A DNA stretch of 64,000 nucleotides. Source: Betaproteobacteria bacterium Ga0077527 (GTDB lineage Bacteria; Pseudomonadota; Gammaproteobacteria; Burkholderiales; SG8-41). The position numbers and the translations under genes are program-made. The notes beneath the pieces are model-generated. The model worked only from the letters and a program-made list of their open reading frames with translations, was not told the DNA's origin and made no database searches. Within the stretch, counting starts at the first letter, position 1; each line of letters begins with the position of its first letter. Location of the stretch: positions 206,323 to 270,322 of the forward strand of contig LNDW01000021.1 in NCBI GenBank assembly GCA_001464815.1, given 5' to 3'. Below, piece after piece: positions 8,584 through 18,273 of this stretch.

Positions 8584-9846
8584 CTAACTCAAGGTCAGCG
8601 CGAAGGTCGAACCGCCCTCGGCCGGCGAGTCGATGCGGATGTTCCAGCCGCAATGCTCGCAGGCGCGCTTGACGATGGCGAGTCCGAGACCAAAGCCGTC
8701 GCTGCTGTCGCTGCGGCGGAAGTGGCGGTCGAACAGCCGCTCGCGCAGCGCCTCGGGTACACCGAGGCCGGTGTCGCTGACGGTCAGCGTCGGCGCCTGC
8801 CAGTCAATACGAATGCGTCCGGCATCGGTGTATTGCACCGCGTTGCGGATCAGGTTGGCCAGCACAAGATGCAGCGCTTGGGCATTCACCGTGATCCGCG
8901 CGGCCGAATCGACGGCGTTGTCGAACTGCAGGCCCTTGCGTGCGATTTCCCCGCGCAGCGGATCGACGACATCGTTGACGGCTTCGGCGATGTTCACCGG
9001 CTTGCGGTCGCCGACGGCCTGCGCGCGAGCGAGGAACAGCAGGGTCTCGATCTGTCCGGTCATGCGTTCGGCGGCGGCGCTGATCGCGGCGATGCGACTG
9101 CGCGCCTTGTCCGGCAGGCCGGCATCGGCTTCGAGCAGCTCGCAACTGGTGCGGATCGCTGTCAGTGGTGTACGCAGCTCGTGGCTGGCGTTGCCGGTGA
9201 ACTCCTGTTCGCGTTCAATCAGTGTGCGGATGCGCTGCAGGTAATCGTCAAAGGCCTCGGCCAGCGCCGCGACTTCAGTGTCCTGGCCAAGGGCCGCGAA
9301 CGGGACATGCGGGGCGACCGGATCGAGGCGCGCAACCTGGCCGGCGAGGCCGGTGATCTGTCGCGTGACCAGACCGGCGATCCAGTAACCGATGCCGGCG
9401 GCAATCACGATCACCGCGGCGATCGCGAACAGCAGCAGGCGCTTGAACTCCTGTTCGCGGGCCTTGTGCTGCCCTGAATCGTAGGCCACGGCGAAGCGCA
9501 CGCTGCCAATATCGCGCACCACCACGAATTCGCTGCGGGGGCCCGTGCCCAGGGTGTGCTGGCCGGCCGCCAGCGCACGCAGGTTTTCCGGCATCAGGCC
9601 GCGCTCGGCGGCGCTTCTCGCGATGTAATACTGGATGTTGGGACTGGGTTCGTAGACGACGACCTGCGGGTTGCGCATGTATTCGCGCACCAGATGGGTC
9701 ATTTCCTCGTTGACGATCTGGCTGACCAGGTTGTCCTCGAGGCGCTGTGACGCGGCGAGCAGCGCGAGGCCCAGCGCGGCGACCACTGCGATGCAGGTCA
9801 CCGCCACTGCGGCGGCGACACGTACGCGCAGGCGCATTGCGCTCAT
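8584..9846 (-). CDS. Two-component sensor histidine kinase
   Basis: Membrane sensor kinase of 420 residues. It has an N-terminal helix (residues 10-30), a periplasmic sensor region of about 110 residues, a second helix ([20 protein letters not shown]), HAMP, the H box NASHELRTP with His222, the N box [10 protein letters not shown], then G boxes DTGLGVPE and GFGLGLAI. The ATG overlaps the stop of the response regulator gene (ATGA). The ligand is unknown; the sensor region has no Cys cluster or other obvious clue. It is the distal gene of a regulator/kinase operon downstream of bpt. Confidence 0.92.
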   Translation of the reverse strand: MSAMRLRVRVAAAVAVTCIAVVAALGLALLAASQRLEDNLVSQIVNEEMTHLVREYMRNPQVVVYEPSPNIQYYIARSAAERGLMPENLRALAAGQHTLGTGPRSEFVVVRDIGSVRFAVAYDSGQHKAREQEFKRLLLFAIAAVIVIAAGIGYWIAGLVTRQITGLAGQVARLDPVAPHVPFAALGQDTEVAALAEAFDDYLQRIRTLIEREQEFTGNASHELRTPLTAIRTSCELLEADAGLPDKARSRIAAISAAAERMTGQIETLLFLARAQAVGDRKPVNIAEAVNDVVDPLRGEIARKGLQFDNAVDSAARITVNAQALHLVLANLIRNAVQYTDAGRIRIDWQAPTLTVSDTGLGVPEALRERLFDRHFRRSDSSDGFGLGLAIVKRACEHCGWNIRIDSPAEGGSTFALTLS

Positions 9847-10523
9847 GTGCCGGGCTTGCGCAGGCGGTAGCCGATGCCGTGCAGGGTTTCGACCGGGTCG
9901 CTCCCCCCGGCGGCGGTCAGCGCGCGGCGCAGCGTGTGCAGGTGGCTGCGCAGCGTGTCGCTGGTCTCCTGCGGCTCCCCCCAGACCTGACGCTCGATTT
10001 CATCGCGGCTGACCACGCGCGAGGGTTCGCGCATCAGCAATTCGAGTATGGCCAGGCATTTTGGCGGCAACCTGATTTCGGTGCCGGACCAGCGCACGGT
10101 CATCGTTTTCGGGTCGAGGGACAGTTCGCCATGCTCGAGCGGCCGCGACGTGGTGCGGCCGCTGGCGCGCCTGTGCAGCGCGGTTACACGCGCCTCGACT
10201 TCCTTCAGCGAGAACGGCTTCACCAGGTAGTCGTCGGCGCCGTGGGCAAAGCCGGCAAGCTTGTCGTCGAGCGTGTCGCGCGCGGTGAGCATCAGGATCG
10301 GAGTTTCGATCTGCGCCTGTTCGCGCAGCGAGCGCGCCATCGACAGTCCGTCCATGCCGGGCAGTCCGAGATCAAGCACGATCACGTCAAAAGGCTGCCT
10401 GCGCGCAAGGTGCAGTCCGCCGAGGCCGTCGGCGGCGGCATCGACACTGTGGCCGCGCGCCTCGAGATAGTCGTAGAGGTTGGCGGCGATGGTGGCGTCG
10501 TCTTCGACGATGAGGATGCGCAA
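9843..10523 (-). CDS. OmpR/PhoB family response regulator
   Basis: DNA-binding response regulator of 226 residues. Receiver domain residues 1-115 have the acidic pocket EDD and phospho-acceptor Asp51 (VLDLGLPGMDG); the conserved Lys is in DYLVKPFSLKE. A C-terminal winged helix spans roughly 130-224 (SRVVSRDEIERQVWG, DTLRSHLHTLRR). It overlaps its kinase and begins 12 bases after bpt on the same strand, so it may be co-transcribed with aat-bpt. Target genes are unknown. Confidence 0.93.
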   Translation of the reverse strand: MRILIVEDDATIAANLYDYLEARGHSVDAAADGLGGLHLARRQPFDVIVLDLGLPGMDGLSMARSLREQAQIETPILMLTARDTLDDKLAGFAHGADDYLVKPFSLKEVEARVTALHRRASGRTTSRPLEHGELSLDPKTMTVRWSGTEIRLPPKCLAILELLMREPSRVVSRDEIERQVWGEPQETSDTLRSHLHTLRRALTAAGGSDPVETLHGIGYRLRKPGT

Positions 10524-10535
10524 TGGAGGTTCTGC

Positions 10536-11261
10536 TCAGTCTGCGAGCGGCTGCCAGCGGCCCTCGACCAGGCCTTCCATCGGCTGAAAGCGGATCTTGT
10601 AGGCCATCTTGCGGCTTTGCGCGATCCAGTAACCGAGGTAGAGGTAGGGCAGTCCGAGGCGGCGGCAGAATTCGATCTGCCACAGGATGTTGTAGGTGCC
10701 GTAGCTGGCGCCGGCGACTTCGGGGTCGAAGAACGTGTAGACCGAGGACAGTCCGTCCTGCAGGCGGTCGACGATGCTGACCATGCGCAGCACGCCATCC
10801 TCGCGGAATTCGTAGAGACGTGAATCGACATTGCTCTGCAGCAGGAAGTGGCGGTACTGCTCACGGCTGTCCTGGTCCATGCCGCCGCCGGCGTGGCGCA
10901 GCGACTGGTAACGCAGGTACAGCGCGTAATGCTCGGGCTGGTATTTCAGTTCGAGTTCGCGCGGCTCGAGTCCGGCATGTTGTGTCTGCGCCCGGCGCTG
11001 GGTGCGGCCGGCGCGGAATTCATCGGTGACCACGCGCACCGGCACGCAGGCGCGACAGTGGTCGCAGTGCGGGCGGTAGGTGAAGGCACCGCTGCGGCGG
11101 AATCCGGCGCGCACCAGCTCGCTGTAGACCGCGCCGTCGATCAGATGACTCGGGGTTGCCACCTGCGAGCGCGCCAGGCGCTCGGGCAGATAGCTGCAGG
11201 GATAGGGCGCCGTGGCGTAAAACTGCAGGACTGACAGCGGGAAGTCGGAAAGGAAGCTCAA
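10536..11261 (-). CDS. bpt: Aspartate/glutamate leucyltransferase (Bpt)
   Basis: Leucyl-tRNA-protein transferase of the bacterial ATE-like family. It adds Leu to proteins with N-terminal Asp or Glu and feeds them to the N-end rule (ClpS/ClpAP) pathway. Typical landmarks are [21 protein letters not shown] at the N-terminus, the CDHCRAC Cys cluster, [20 protein letters not shown] and [10 protein letters not shown] near the end. I place the start at the TTG at 11261, which overlaps the aat stop (TTGA) and gives the usual 241 residues; an ATG at 11321 would add 20 residues inside aat. It is coupled to aat, the other aminoacyl-transferase of the same pathway. Confidence 0.93.
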   Translation of the reverse strand: MSFLSDFPLSVLQFYATAPYPCSYLPERLARSQVATPSHLIDGAVYSELVRAGFRRSGAFTYRPHCDHCRACVPVRVVTDEFRAGRTQRRAQTQHAGLEPRELELKYQPEHYALYLRYQSLRHAGGGMDQDSREQYRHFLLQSNVDSRLYEFREDGVLRMVSIVDRLQDGLSSVYTFFDPEVAGASYGTYNILWQIEFCRRLGLPYLYLGYWIAQSRKMAYKIRFQPMEGLVEGRWQPLAD

Positions 11262-11992
11262 CGCAGCGTGTCCACGTCCATTGAAGAAGGCCTGTCGAAC
11301 AGGTCGCCATCGAAGCACCATGCGGCGGGTGAGGGCTGGGGGTAGTTTACCAATTCCGCCACTTGCCGCGAGAATGCCGCGCGCGGGATTTCGCGGGCGC
11401 CAAATCGTGCCAGGTGGCTGGTGTTCATCTGGCAGTCGATGATGCCGTAACCCCAGCGCCGCAACTGGTGAACGAGGTGTGCCAGCGCGATTTTCGAGGC
11501 GTCGGGCGCGCGGGTGAACATCGATTCACCGAAAAAAACACCTCCGATCGCCACCCCGTAGAGGCCGCCGGCCAGTTCGCCGCCAATCCAGGTTTCCACC
11601 GAATGTACATGGCCCAGGGCATGCAGGTCGCGATACGCGGCCTGCATTTCCGGCGTGATCCAGGAGCCGCCGCCTTCGCCGCGCGGCTGCGCGCAGCCGG
11701 CGATGACTTCGGCGAAGGCGCTGTCGGTGCGCACTTCGTAATCGCGCCGGCGCAAACGCTTGGCGAGCGAGCGCGGCATGCGGAATTCCTCCGGCAGCAG
11801 CACCATCCGCGGATCAGGGCTCCACCACAGCAGCGGCTGGCCCGTGCTGTACCAGGGAAAGATGCCGCGCCGGTACGCGGCGAGCAGGCGTCCGGGTGAA
11901 AGGTCGCCACCGGCGGCGAGCAGGCCGTTGGGTTCGTGCAGGGCACGCTCCGGCGGCGGGAATTCGATGTGTTTGTCGAGCCAGGGGATCAC
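11258..11992 (-). CDS. aat: Leucyl/phenylalanyl-tRNA-protein transferase
   Basis: Adds Leu or Phe from charged tRNA to proteins with N-terminal Arg or Lys for N-end rule degradation. 244 residues, full family length. Visible signatures include [37 protein letters not shown] [37 protein letters not shown] and [20 protein letters not shown], then the [18 protein letters not shown] block. It is first in the operon aat-bpt-regulator-kinase. Its ATG lies 34 bases from a perfect Fnr box shared with divergent ompW, but position alone does not show that aat responds to it. Confidence 0.97.
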   Translation of the reverse strand: MIPWLDKHIEFPPPERALHEPNGLLAAGGDLSPGRLLAAYRRGIFPWYSTGQPLLWWSPDPRMVLLPEEFRMPRSLAKRLRRRDYEVRTDSAFAEVIAGCAQPRGEGGGSWITPEMQAAYRDLHALGHVHSVETWIGGELAGGLYGVAIGGVFFGESMFTRAPDASKIALAHLVHQLRRWGYGIIDCQMNTSHLARFGAREIPRAAFSRQVAELVNYPQPSPAAWCFDGDLFDRPSSMDVDTLR

Positions 11993-12025
11993 GACGGGAA
12001 TTCTAAAGCCTTAAGCGGAGCACTC

Positions 12026-12039
12026 TTGATCTGCATCAA
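12026..12039. promoter_or_regulatory. Fnr-type anaerobox, perfect match, upstream of ompW
   Basis: TTGATCTGCATCAA matches TTGAT-N4-ATCAA at all ten fixed bases. Its centre is 73.5 bases before the ompW ATG. If it acts at -41.5, transcription would start near 12074, with a TAGCAT -10-like element at 12062-12067. E. coli ompW is known to be activated by Fnr. Confidence 0.85.
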
Positions 12040-12105
12040 AAAGCCGTTTTCCCGCCGCCGCTAGCATGCCTGCAATGACCAAGGCTTATTGACAAGGAGA
12101 GAGAA

Positions 12106-12702
12106 ATGAAAGGCGGATTACGGATGCTGATGGTGCTGGCCCTCGCGCTGGCGGCGGGTGTGGCGCAGGCGGCGCAGGGTGACTGGCTGGGCCGGGTGCG
12201 GGTGATTCATATCGCCCCTGACGCGAGTTCCACGGCCCTGGGGCTGGATGCCAGCAACGAGACCACGCTGGAACTCGATTTCACCTACTTCATCACCAAC
12301 AAGATCGGCCTGGAACTGATTCTTGCCACCAAGCAGCATGATGTGACTTCCAACGGCACACGAATCGGCGAAGTCACCCACCTGCCGCCGACGCTGACGC
12401 TGCAATACCATTTCGCGCCGGACAGCCCGTCGTTCCGGCCCTATGTCGGCGCCGGGGTCAACTACACGCGCTTTTACGACATCAATCTGCAAAACGGCGC
12501 GACCACCGTGGATAAAAGCAGCTGGGGCGGCGCACTGCAGTTGGGCGCCGATTTCCCGGTCAACAAGACTTTTTTCATCAATGTTGACGTGAAAAAAATC
12601 TGGATCGATACCGATGTCAAGACCGTCGCTACCGGTGCCACTGCAGCTAACTTCAAGATCAATCCGGTGATCTTCGGTGTCGGTGTCGGCATGAAGTTCT
12701 GA
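12106..12702 (+). CDS. ompW: OmpW family outer-membrane protein
   Basis: Eight-stranded outer-membrane barrel of 198 residues with signal peptide MKGGLRMLMVLALALAAGVAQAA cut near AQA. OmpW features: WLGRVRVIHIAPD at the N-terminus, ELDFTYFITNKIGLELILA, YVGAGVNYTRFYD and a C-terminal FGVGVGMKF ending in the terminal Phe used by the BAM machinery. The ribosome site AAGGAGAGAG is strong. It is preceded by a perfect Fnr box, so expression under low oxygen is expected. The channel is thought to pass small hydrophobic molecules. Confidence 0.92.
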   Translation: MKGGLRMLMVLALALAAGVAQAAQGDWLGRVRVIHIAPDASSTALGLDASNETTLELDFTYFITNKIGLELILATKQHDVTSNGTRIGEVTHLPPTLTLQYHFAPDSPSFRPYVGAGVNYTRFYDINLQNGATTVDKSSWGGALQLGADFPVNKTFFINVDVKKIWIDTDVKTVATGATAANFKINPVIFGVGVGMKF

Positions 12703-12724
12703 GCATGAAGACCAGTCAGGTGTA

Positions 12725-15208
12725 ATGGTGGCGGCATCGCGGCAGGATGCCGTTTCTGAACCCGCGCCGGCAAACGCCGGTGCGGGTTGTTTTCATTGTG
12801 GTCTGCCCGTCGGCGCGAAGGTTTTTCCTGTCACCATTGATGGTGCGAGCCGTGATACCTGCTGCGCCGGCTGCCAGGCGGTGGCGAAGACCATCGCCGA
12901 CAGCGGGCTGTCGGCCTATTACCGCAATCGCAGCGCGATGGCGCCATCGGCGCAGCAAGCGGATCTGCTGCCGGCGGAGCTGGGCGTGTTCGACCTGCCG
13001 GAAGTGCAGCGCGGTTTTGTCAGCGACGCCGGCGGGCACCGGCGCGAAGCCTCGCTGCTGATCGATGGCGTGACCTGCGCGGCCTGCATCTGGCTGATCG
13101 AGCAGCGGCTGTCGCGTCTGCCCGGCGTGCTAGAAGTGCTGGTCAACTACGGCACACGCCGCGCACGGATCTGCTGGGACGGGCGCGAAACGGCGCTGAG
13201 TCGCATTCTCGCCGCGGTGTCGGCACTGGGTTATTCGGCCCAGCCCTACGATCCGCTGCGTGCCGAGGCGCAGTTGCAGGGTGAACGCTCGGCACTCTTG
13301 TGGCGGCTGTTCATCGCCGGCTTCGGCATGATGCAGGTGATGATGTACGCAGTGCCGGTGTACATCGCCGATGGTGCGATGACCGCCGACATCGAACAGT
13401 TGATGCGTATTGCCGGCCTGCTGCTGACGTTGCCGGTGGCACTGTGGGCGGCCCTGCCTTTTTATCGCGGTGCGCTGCGCGACCTGCGTGCGAAGCGTCC
13501 GGGCATGGATGTGCCGGTGTCACTCGGCATCGTCATCGCATTCGCGGCCAGCCTGTGGGCAACCTGGACGGCTTCAGGTGAGGTCTATTTTGATTCGGTA
13601 TCGATGTTTGTTTTCCTGCTGCTCGGTGCGCGTTACCTTGAGTTCGGCGCACGGGCGAAGGCGCTGCGCACCCAGGACCGCCTGGCGCGGCTGACGCCGC
13701 TGACTGCGGAACTGCTTACTGATGACGGCGGCACTCACCGCGTTGCGGCGGCCACGCTGAAACCCGGCGACCGTCTGCGGGTGCGTCCCGGCGCGGCACT
13801 GCCGGCGGACGGCGTGGTGCTCAGCGGTGTATCCGCGGCGGATGAATCGCTGCTGAGCGGTGAATCACGGCCGGTGCCCAAACGTGCCGGTGACCAGCTG
13901 ACCGGCGGATCGGTCAATCTCGAAGGCGCGCTGACCATGCGGGTGACGCAGGCTGGCGACGGCACCGTGCTCGCCGGCATCCTGCGTTTGCTCGACCGTG
14001 CACAATCCGCCAAGCCACGCATCGCGCAGCTTGCCGACCGTGTCGCCCAGGGTTTTGTCGCCGGGCTGCTGCTGCTGACGGTGATCGCTTTTGTCCTGTG
14101 GTGGCAGATCGATCCGGCGCGTGCACCGTGGATCGCAGTCGCGCTGCTGGTGGTGACCTGCCCCTGCGCGCTGTCGCTGGCGACACCGGCGGCGCTGACC
14201 GCGGCCACCGGTGCAGCCTACCGTGAAGGCGTGCTGATCACCCGCGGCAATGCCCTGGAAACGCTGGCCCGCGCCACGCATGTGGTGTTCGACAAGACCG
14301 GTACACTCACTACGGGTCGCATGACACTCGCCGGCGTGACGCCCTTGTCGGTCGAGGATCGCGGGCAATGCCTGGCGATGGCTGCGGCGCTGGAATCGTG
14401 GTCCGAACACCCGGCGGCACAGGCGATTGCCGCAGCCGCCACCGGCATACATCCGGTGGCGAGTGAGGTGAGCACAACGGCCGGCGACGGTGTTGAAGGT
14501 TGCATCGGTGGCCGTCGCTGTCGCATCGGCAGGCCGGAGTTTGTCGCGGCGTTGCACGGCAAGCCCTTGCCGCCAGAGTTGAGTGTGGTGCCGGAAGCGC
14601 TGAGTGTGGTGGCGCTGGGTGACGGGCAGGGATGGATTGCGCTGTTCATGCTGGATGACCAGCTGCGCCATGATGCGGCGGCGGTAATTGCCACGCTAAA
14701 GGCCGCGGGTGTCGCGGTGTCGCTGCTCTCCGGCGATCGTCCGCAGCGTGTCGCCCATGCCGCGCGTGAACTCGGCATCGCGCAATGGCAGGGCGCGGCG
14801 ACGCCGGCAGGCAAACTCGACTACGTGCGCGCGCTGCAGGCGCGTGGTGCCGTGGTGGCGATGGTGGGTGATGGAGTCAATGATGCGCCGGTGCTGGCGC
14901 AGGCCCAGGTGTCGGTGGCGCCCGGTGGCGGCACCGCGCTGGCGCAGACCAGCGCCGACATCGTGCTGATGGGTGATCGACTCGGGGCTTTGCCGGCCAC
15001 GCTGCTGATGGCGAGGCGCACGCTGCGTGTGATCCGTCAGAACCTGGCCTGGGCCGTGGCCTACAACGCGATCGCGGTACCGCTGGCGCTGGCCGGGCTG
15101 GTGACGCCGCTTATTGCCGCGATTGGCATGTCATCGAGTTCGCTGGTGGTGGTGGCCAATGCGCTGCGGCTGGCGCGTACCCGCCGGCCAAGCGCCGCCA
15201 TCGACTGA
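12725..15208 (+). CDS. ccoI: Cu+ exporting P1B-type ATPase of the CcoI/FixI type
   Basis: Copper P-type ATPase of 827 residues needed for cbb3 oxidase assembly. N-terminus: a Cys-rich domain (CFHCGLP, CCAGCQAV) then a heavy-metal domain with DGVTCAACIWLIEQ. Catalytic parts: the intramembrane metal site TCPCALSLATPAALT, phosphorylation site DKTGTLTTG, an SEHPAAQA nucleotide-binding motif and hinge GDGVNDAPVLAQAQ. The pairing with ccoS directly downstream supports CcoI rather than a general CopA. It is separated from ccoNOQPGH by about 22 kb, with the nar genes in between. Confidence 0.95.
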   Translation: MVAASRQDAVSEPAPANAGAGCFHCGLPVGAKVFPVTIDGASRDTCCAGCQAVAKTIADSGLSAYYRNRSAMAPSAQQADLLPAELGVFDLPEVQRGFVSDAGGHRREASLLIDGVTCAACIWLIEQRLSRLPGVLEVLVNYGTRRARICWDGRETALSRILAAVSALGYSAQPYDPLRAEAQLQGERSALLWRLFIAGFGMMQVMMYAVPVYIADGAMTADIEQLMRIAGLLLTLPVALWAALPFYRGALRDLRAKRPGMDVPVSLGIVIAFAASLWATWTASGEVYFDSVSMFVFLLLGARYLEFGARAKALRTQDRLARLTPLTAELLTDDGGTHRVAAATLKPGDRLRVRPGAALPADGVVLSGVSAADESLLSGESRPVPKRAGDQLTGGSVNLEGALTMRVTQAGDGTVLAGILRLLDRAQSAKPRIAQLADRVAQGFVAGLLLLTVIAFVLWWQIDPARAPWIAVALLVVTCPCALSLATPAALTAATGAAYREGVLITRGNALETLARATHVVFDKTGTLTTGRMTLAGVTPLSVEDRGQCLAMAAALESWSEHPAAQAIAAAATGIHPVASEVSTTAGDGVEGCIGGRRCRIGRPEFVAALHGKPLPPELSVVPEALSVVALGDGQGWIALFMLDDQLRHDAAAVIATLKAAGVAVSLLSGDRPQRVAHAARELGIAQWQGAATPAGKLDYVRALQARGAVVAMVGDGVNDAPVLAQAQVSVAPGGGTALAQTSADIVLMGDRLGALPATLLMARRTLRVIRQNLAWAVAYNAIAVPLALAGLVTPLIAAIGMSSSSLVVVANALRLARTRRPSAAID

Positions 15209-15260
15209 TTTGCCGTCGGCGCTGGCGCCCGCAGCCTGCTGCCGATAACATGCATTGACC

Positions 15261-15413
15261 ATGGACATCCTGTACCTGCTGATTCCGCTTTCGCTGCTGC
15301 TGGTCTTTGTGATCGGCGCGATATTCTGGTGGGCGCTGAAAAGCGGGCAATTCGAGGACATGGAAGGGCCGGCGCAACGGATACTTATGGACGAAGATGA
15401 GCGGAAGCACTGA
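15261..15413 (+). CDS. ccoS: CcoS, cbb3 oxidase maturation protein
   Basis: Membrane protein of 50 residues: MDILYLLIPLSLLLVFVIGA, then FWWALKSGQFEDMEGPAQRI and an acidic/basic tail. The FWWAL-SGQFDDLEGPA-like block is the CcoS hallmark. In other bacteria CcoS is required for putting redox cofactors into cbb3 oxidase. It follows ccoI after 52 bases, the usual ccoI-ccoS order, and precedes narX by 24 bases. Confidence 0.95.
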   Translation: MDILYLLIPLSLLLVFVIGAIFWWALKSGQFEDMEGPAQRILMDEDERKH

Positions 15414-15437
15414 ACAGGTTGCGGGCCGAGGTTTGTC

Positions 15438-17387
15438 GTGGTGACTGTTTCGATGCCACAACCCCGCCTAGGGGCGAAGCTGCTGTGGATGGTGATCGGT
15501 TTCCTGTGTGTGGGGCTTACTGCGATTGGTCTTACGCTATACGAATCGTGGAAGCTTGAGGGCGGTGCCGCAGTCATCAATGACATGGGCAGCCAGCGCA
15601 TGCGTTCCTATCACATCGCATATCTGGTCAGCGAGAGCCTGCGCAATCCGGCCTCTTTTGAGGCTGACGGCTTGCGGGCGGAAATCCTGCGTTTCGAGGA
15701 GGTGCTCGCAGGATTGAAGTCAGGGGATCCGGTGCGACCGCTGCTCCTGCCTCGCAACCGTGCGATCGTCGAGGCGCTCGACCTCCTGGAACACGAATGG
15801 AATGCCGGGGTCAAGCCACTGGTGACCAGCGCCGCCGCAGGAGATGCCAGGGCTTCAGACCGCCTGCGCCATGACATCAATGTTTTCGTGCAGCGCATCG
15901 ACGCGCTGGTGCGCATGGTCGAAGAAAACAATGCCCGTGATATTTCGATACTGCGTTACATGCAGTTCGGCCTGATTGCGCTGGCGATAGCCGGGGCGAT
16001 GGCGCTGATTTACCTGATGTTCGTGCTGGTCGTGCGACCGGTGGGTGATCTGGCACAGGGCATGCAACGCATGAGCGCAGGCGATTTCGGCGCACGACTT
16101 TCGGTCGAAACCAATGACGAGTTCGGCGAACTGGCCGACGGCTTCAACCACATGGCGGAGCGCCTGCAGAACCTGTACGACACGCTGGAGCAGCGCGTGG
16201 CCGGAAAGACCCGCGACCTGGCCGAGCGCAACCGAGAGCTGGCCGCGCTGTACGAGGTCGCAAGGCTGCTCGGCGAGCCGGCGACCGCGGAGGAGTTGTG
16301 CCGGGCCTTCCTGCGCCGGCTGATGGACATGCTGCAGGCCGCGGGCGGATCGGTGCGCCTGATCGACGACGGCACCCGGCAGCTTCATCTCTTCGCGCAC
16401 GAGGGCCTGACCAGCGATTTTGCTTCGGAAGAGCGCTGCATCGACATGGGCGAGTGCCTGTGCGGCGCTGCGGCACGGCAGCGGCTCAGCGCCGTGGATG
16501 TACTCGACGAACTGCCGGCTGACGTGGCCGCCGACTGTCGCCGCGCCGGCTATCGCACGGTGGCCATTTTCCCGATCCTCGCCAAGGGGCGCCTGCTCGG
16601 CGTGTTCAACCTTTATTATCCGGAGCCGCGCCGTTTCTCCCAGGAAGACCGTGGTTTGCTGGAGGCGCTGGGCCTTCACCTGGCTGTTGCGATCGAGAAC
16701 AGGCACCTGGCCTCGCGCGAGCGCGAACTGGCGGTGTTCGAGGAGCGCAGCCTGCTCGCACGTGAACTGCACGATTCCATCGCGCAATCCCTGGCTTTTC
16801 TCAATATCCAGGTGCAGATGCTGGAGGACTCGCTTGCGCGTGGTGCCAGCGCCGAGATGACCGAGGTGTTGTCGCGTATCCGCGAGGGGGTGCAGGAGAG
16901 TTATGACGATGTGCGTGAGCTGCTGACGCATTTCCGGGCACGGGTCCGCAGCGGCGAGGACATCGGCGATGCGCTGCGCCAGATGCTGGCGCGTTTCGGT
17001 GCGCAGACAGGCATCGCCACCGCCTTCTCCGAGAAGGGAACCGGAGTGCCGCTGCAGGCTGAAACCCAGCAGCAGGTACTGCACATACTCCAGGAAGCGC
17101 TGTCCAACGTGCGCAAGCATTCAGCGGCGCGGCATGTGTCTATAGACTTGCGGCGTGACGGTACTTACCGGTTCAGCGTCAGGGACGATGGGCGGGGTTT
17201 CGATGCCGGTGCCGCGGCAGGCGAGAGCCACATCGGCCTGCGTATCATGCGCGAGCGCGCCCAGCACATCGGCGCCACCATCGAGGTTGATTCAGCGCCC
17301 GGGCAGGGTGCCGTCATCACACTGTCGCTCGCCGCCTTGCAGTCGATGGAGAAAAAGGCGGTGTCAGCAAGTGGGCGCGCGGCATGA
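15438..17387 (+). CDS. narX: Nitrate/nitrite sensor histidine kinase NarX-like
   Basis: Membrane sensor kinase of 649 residues from the GTG used here (GAGG lies 7 bases before it; an ATG at 15453 is the alternative). First helix WMVIGFLCVGLTAIGLTLY; the nitrate-sensing P box is recognisable as GGAAVINDMGSQRMRSYHIA (near 39-58) with its conserved Arg. A second helix follows at about 175-197, then HAMP (PVGDLAQGMQRMSAGDF), a coiled linker, a GAF-like region (about 260-420), HisKA_3 dimer domain with His445 (ARELHDSIAQSL) and an HATPase domain (DDGRGFD, GLRIMRERA). The stop overlaps narL (ATGA). Confidence 0.93.
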   Translation: MVTVSMPQPRLGAKLLWMVIGFLCVGLTAIGLTLYESWKLEGGAAVINDMGSQRMRSYHIAYLVSESLRNPASFEADGLRAEILRFEEVLAGLKSGDPVRPLLLPRNRAIVEALDLLEHEWNAGVKPLVTSAAAGDARASDRLRHDINVFVQRIDALVRMVEENNARDISILRYMQFGLIALAIAGAMALIYLMFVLVVRPVGDLAQGMQRMSAGDFGARLSVETNDEFGELADGFNHMAERLQNLYDTLEQRVAGKTRDLAERNRELAALYEVARLLGEPATAEELCRAFLRRLMDMLQAAGGSVRLIDDGTRQLHLFAHEGLTSDFASEERCIDMGECLCGAAARQRLSAVDVLDELPADVAADCRRAGYRTVAIFPILAKGRLLGVFNLYYPEPRRFSQEDRGLLEALGLHLAVAIENRHLASRERELAVFEERSLLARELHDSIAQSLAFLNIQVQMLEDSLARGASAEMTEVLSRIREGVQESYDDVRELLTHFRARVRSGEDIGDALRQMLARFGAQTGIATAFSEKGTGVPLQAETQQQVLHILQEALSNVRKHSAARHVSIDLRRDGTYRFSVRDDGRGFDAGAAAGESHIGLRIMRERAQHIGATIEVDSAPGQGAVITLSLAALQSMEKKAVSASGRAA

Positions 17388-18052
17388 GCGGCCGGTTGCG
17401 GGTGCTGCTGGTTGATGACCACAAACTGTTTCGCAGCGGCGTGCGCGCGCTGCTCGCGCGCCAGTCCGACATCGAGGTCGTTGGCGAGGCCGCCGACGGC
17501 CTCGACGGGGTGCAGCAGGCACATGCGCTCGCCCCCGACCTGGTGCTGCTCGACCTGCACATGCCGGGCATGAGCGGCGGCGAGGCCCTGCGCGCGCTGG
17601 TGAATGAGCTGCCGCAGACGCGGGTGCTGATGCTGACCGTGTCCGAGGATGCGGAAGATCTGCTCGACACGCTGCGTGCCGGCGCTGCAGGTTATCTGCT
17701 GAAGAACATCGACGCCGAGTATTTCGTCGATGCGATCCGCCGCGCCGCCGAGGGAGAGTCGGTGGTATCGCCGGAGATGACCGGCAAGCTGGTCGCAGGG
17801 CTGAAGCCCCGGCCGCCCGCGGCTACTGCCGGTCATGACAGTCTGAGTGCCCGCGAACGCGAGATTCTCGGAAAGCTCGCGCGCGGTGCAAGCAACAAGG
17901 AGCTGGCGCGCGAGCTCGATCTGGCCGAGAGCACGGTCAAGATCCACGTGCAGAACATCCTGCGCAAGCTCAAGCTCAACAGCAGGGTGCAGGCCGCGGT
18001 TTACGCGGTCGAGCAGGGCTTGTCTGAAAAAAATATAAATAAAAACAAATAG
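17384..18052 (+). CDS. narL: NarL family nitrate/nitrite response regulator
   Basis: Response regulator of 222 residues, partner of the NarX-like kinase with which it overlaps by 4 bases. Receiver domain: DDHKLFRSGVRALL, phospho-acceptor Asp57 (LLDLHMPGMSG) and LLKNIDAEYF. C-terminal LuxR/NarL helix-turn-helix (LSAREREILGKLARGASNKE ... STVKIHVQNILRKLKL). The last residues (SEKNINKNK) are encoded by the AT-rich motif copy B, so the C-terminal tail may be a by-product of that element. It precedes the narK-narGHJI genes that NarL would be expected to control. Confidence 0.94.
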   Translation: MSGRLRVLLVDDHKLFRSGVRALLARQSDIEVVGEAADGLDGVQQAHALAPDLVLLDLHMPGMSGGEALRALVNELPQTRVLMLTVSEDAEDLLDTLRAGAAGYLLKNIDAEYFVDAIRRAAEGESVVSPEMTGKLVAGLKPRPPAATAGHDSLSAREREILGKLARGASNKELARELDLAESTVKIHVQNILRKLKLNSRVQAAVYAVEQGLSEKNINKNK

Positions 18053-18057
18053 TTATA
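18028..18057 (-). repeat. AT-rich 30-base motif, copy B (narL 3' end)
   Basis: On the minus strand it reads TATAACTATTTGTTTTTATT then TATATTTTTT. It overlaps the last codons and stop of narL. Unlike the other four copies it points away from the next gene (narK). See findings. Confidence 0.55.
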
Positions 18058-18140
18058 TTCAATTCCGGCATATCTTCCGGAGCTGATGCCGGAGTTTCGG
18101 GGCTTCGGGCAGCACTCTTCCGCCACTTTCCGGCCTGTGC

Positions 18141-18182
18141 GCTAGTCCTTTCGAACTAGCCTTCCTCCCCCTGCACTAGTGC
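18141..18182. promoter_or_regulatory. CTAGT-rich palindromes upstream of narK (candidate operator)
   Basis: GCTAGT (18141-18146) and ACTAGC (18155-18160) form an inverted repeat with an 8-base spacer, and GCACTAGTGC (18173-18182) is a 10-base perfect palindrome. They lie 92-133 bases before the narK ATG. CTAG is rare in most proteobacterial DNA, so three CTAG-containing arms in 42 bases stand out. No clear Fnr box was found in this 221-base gap. The binding protein is unknown. Confidence 0.35.
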
Positions 18183-18273
18183 GGATGCCTGAACGACTTC
18201 CGCCCTCTTGCGAATGTCGCGTTTCGCGTGTGCGGCATATCTTCGCTGCAACGTCATCGAAGGGGAGCGCGAC

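Noticed and set aside
15438..15452. Whether narX starts at GTG 15438 or ATG 15453
   Set aside because: Cannot be settled; GTG kept because a GAGG lies at proper distance, while the ATG has none.
18065..18092. CCGGCAT/ATGCCGG hairpin after narL as terminator
   Set aside because: Seven-base stem with a 14-base loop and no T run; too weak to list.
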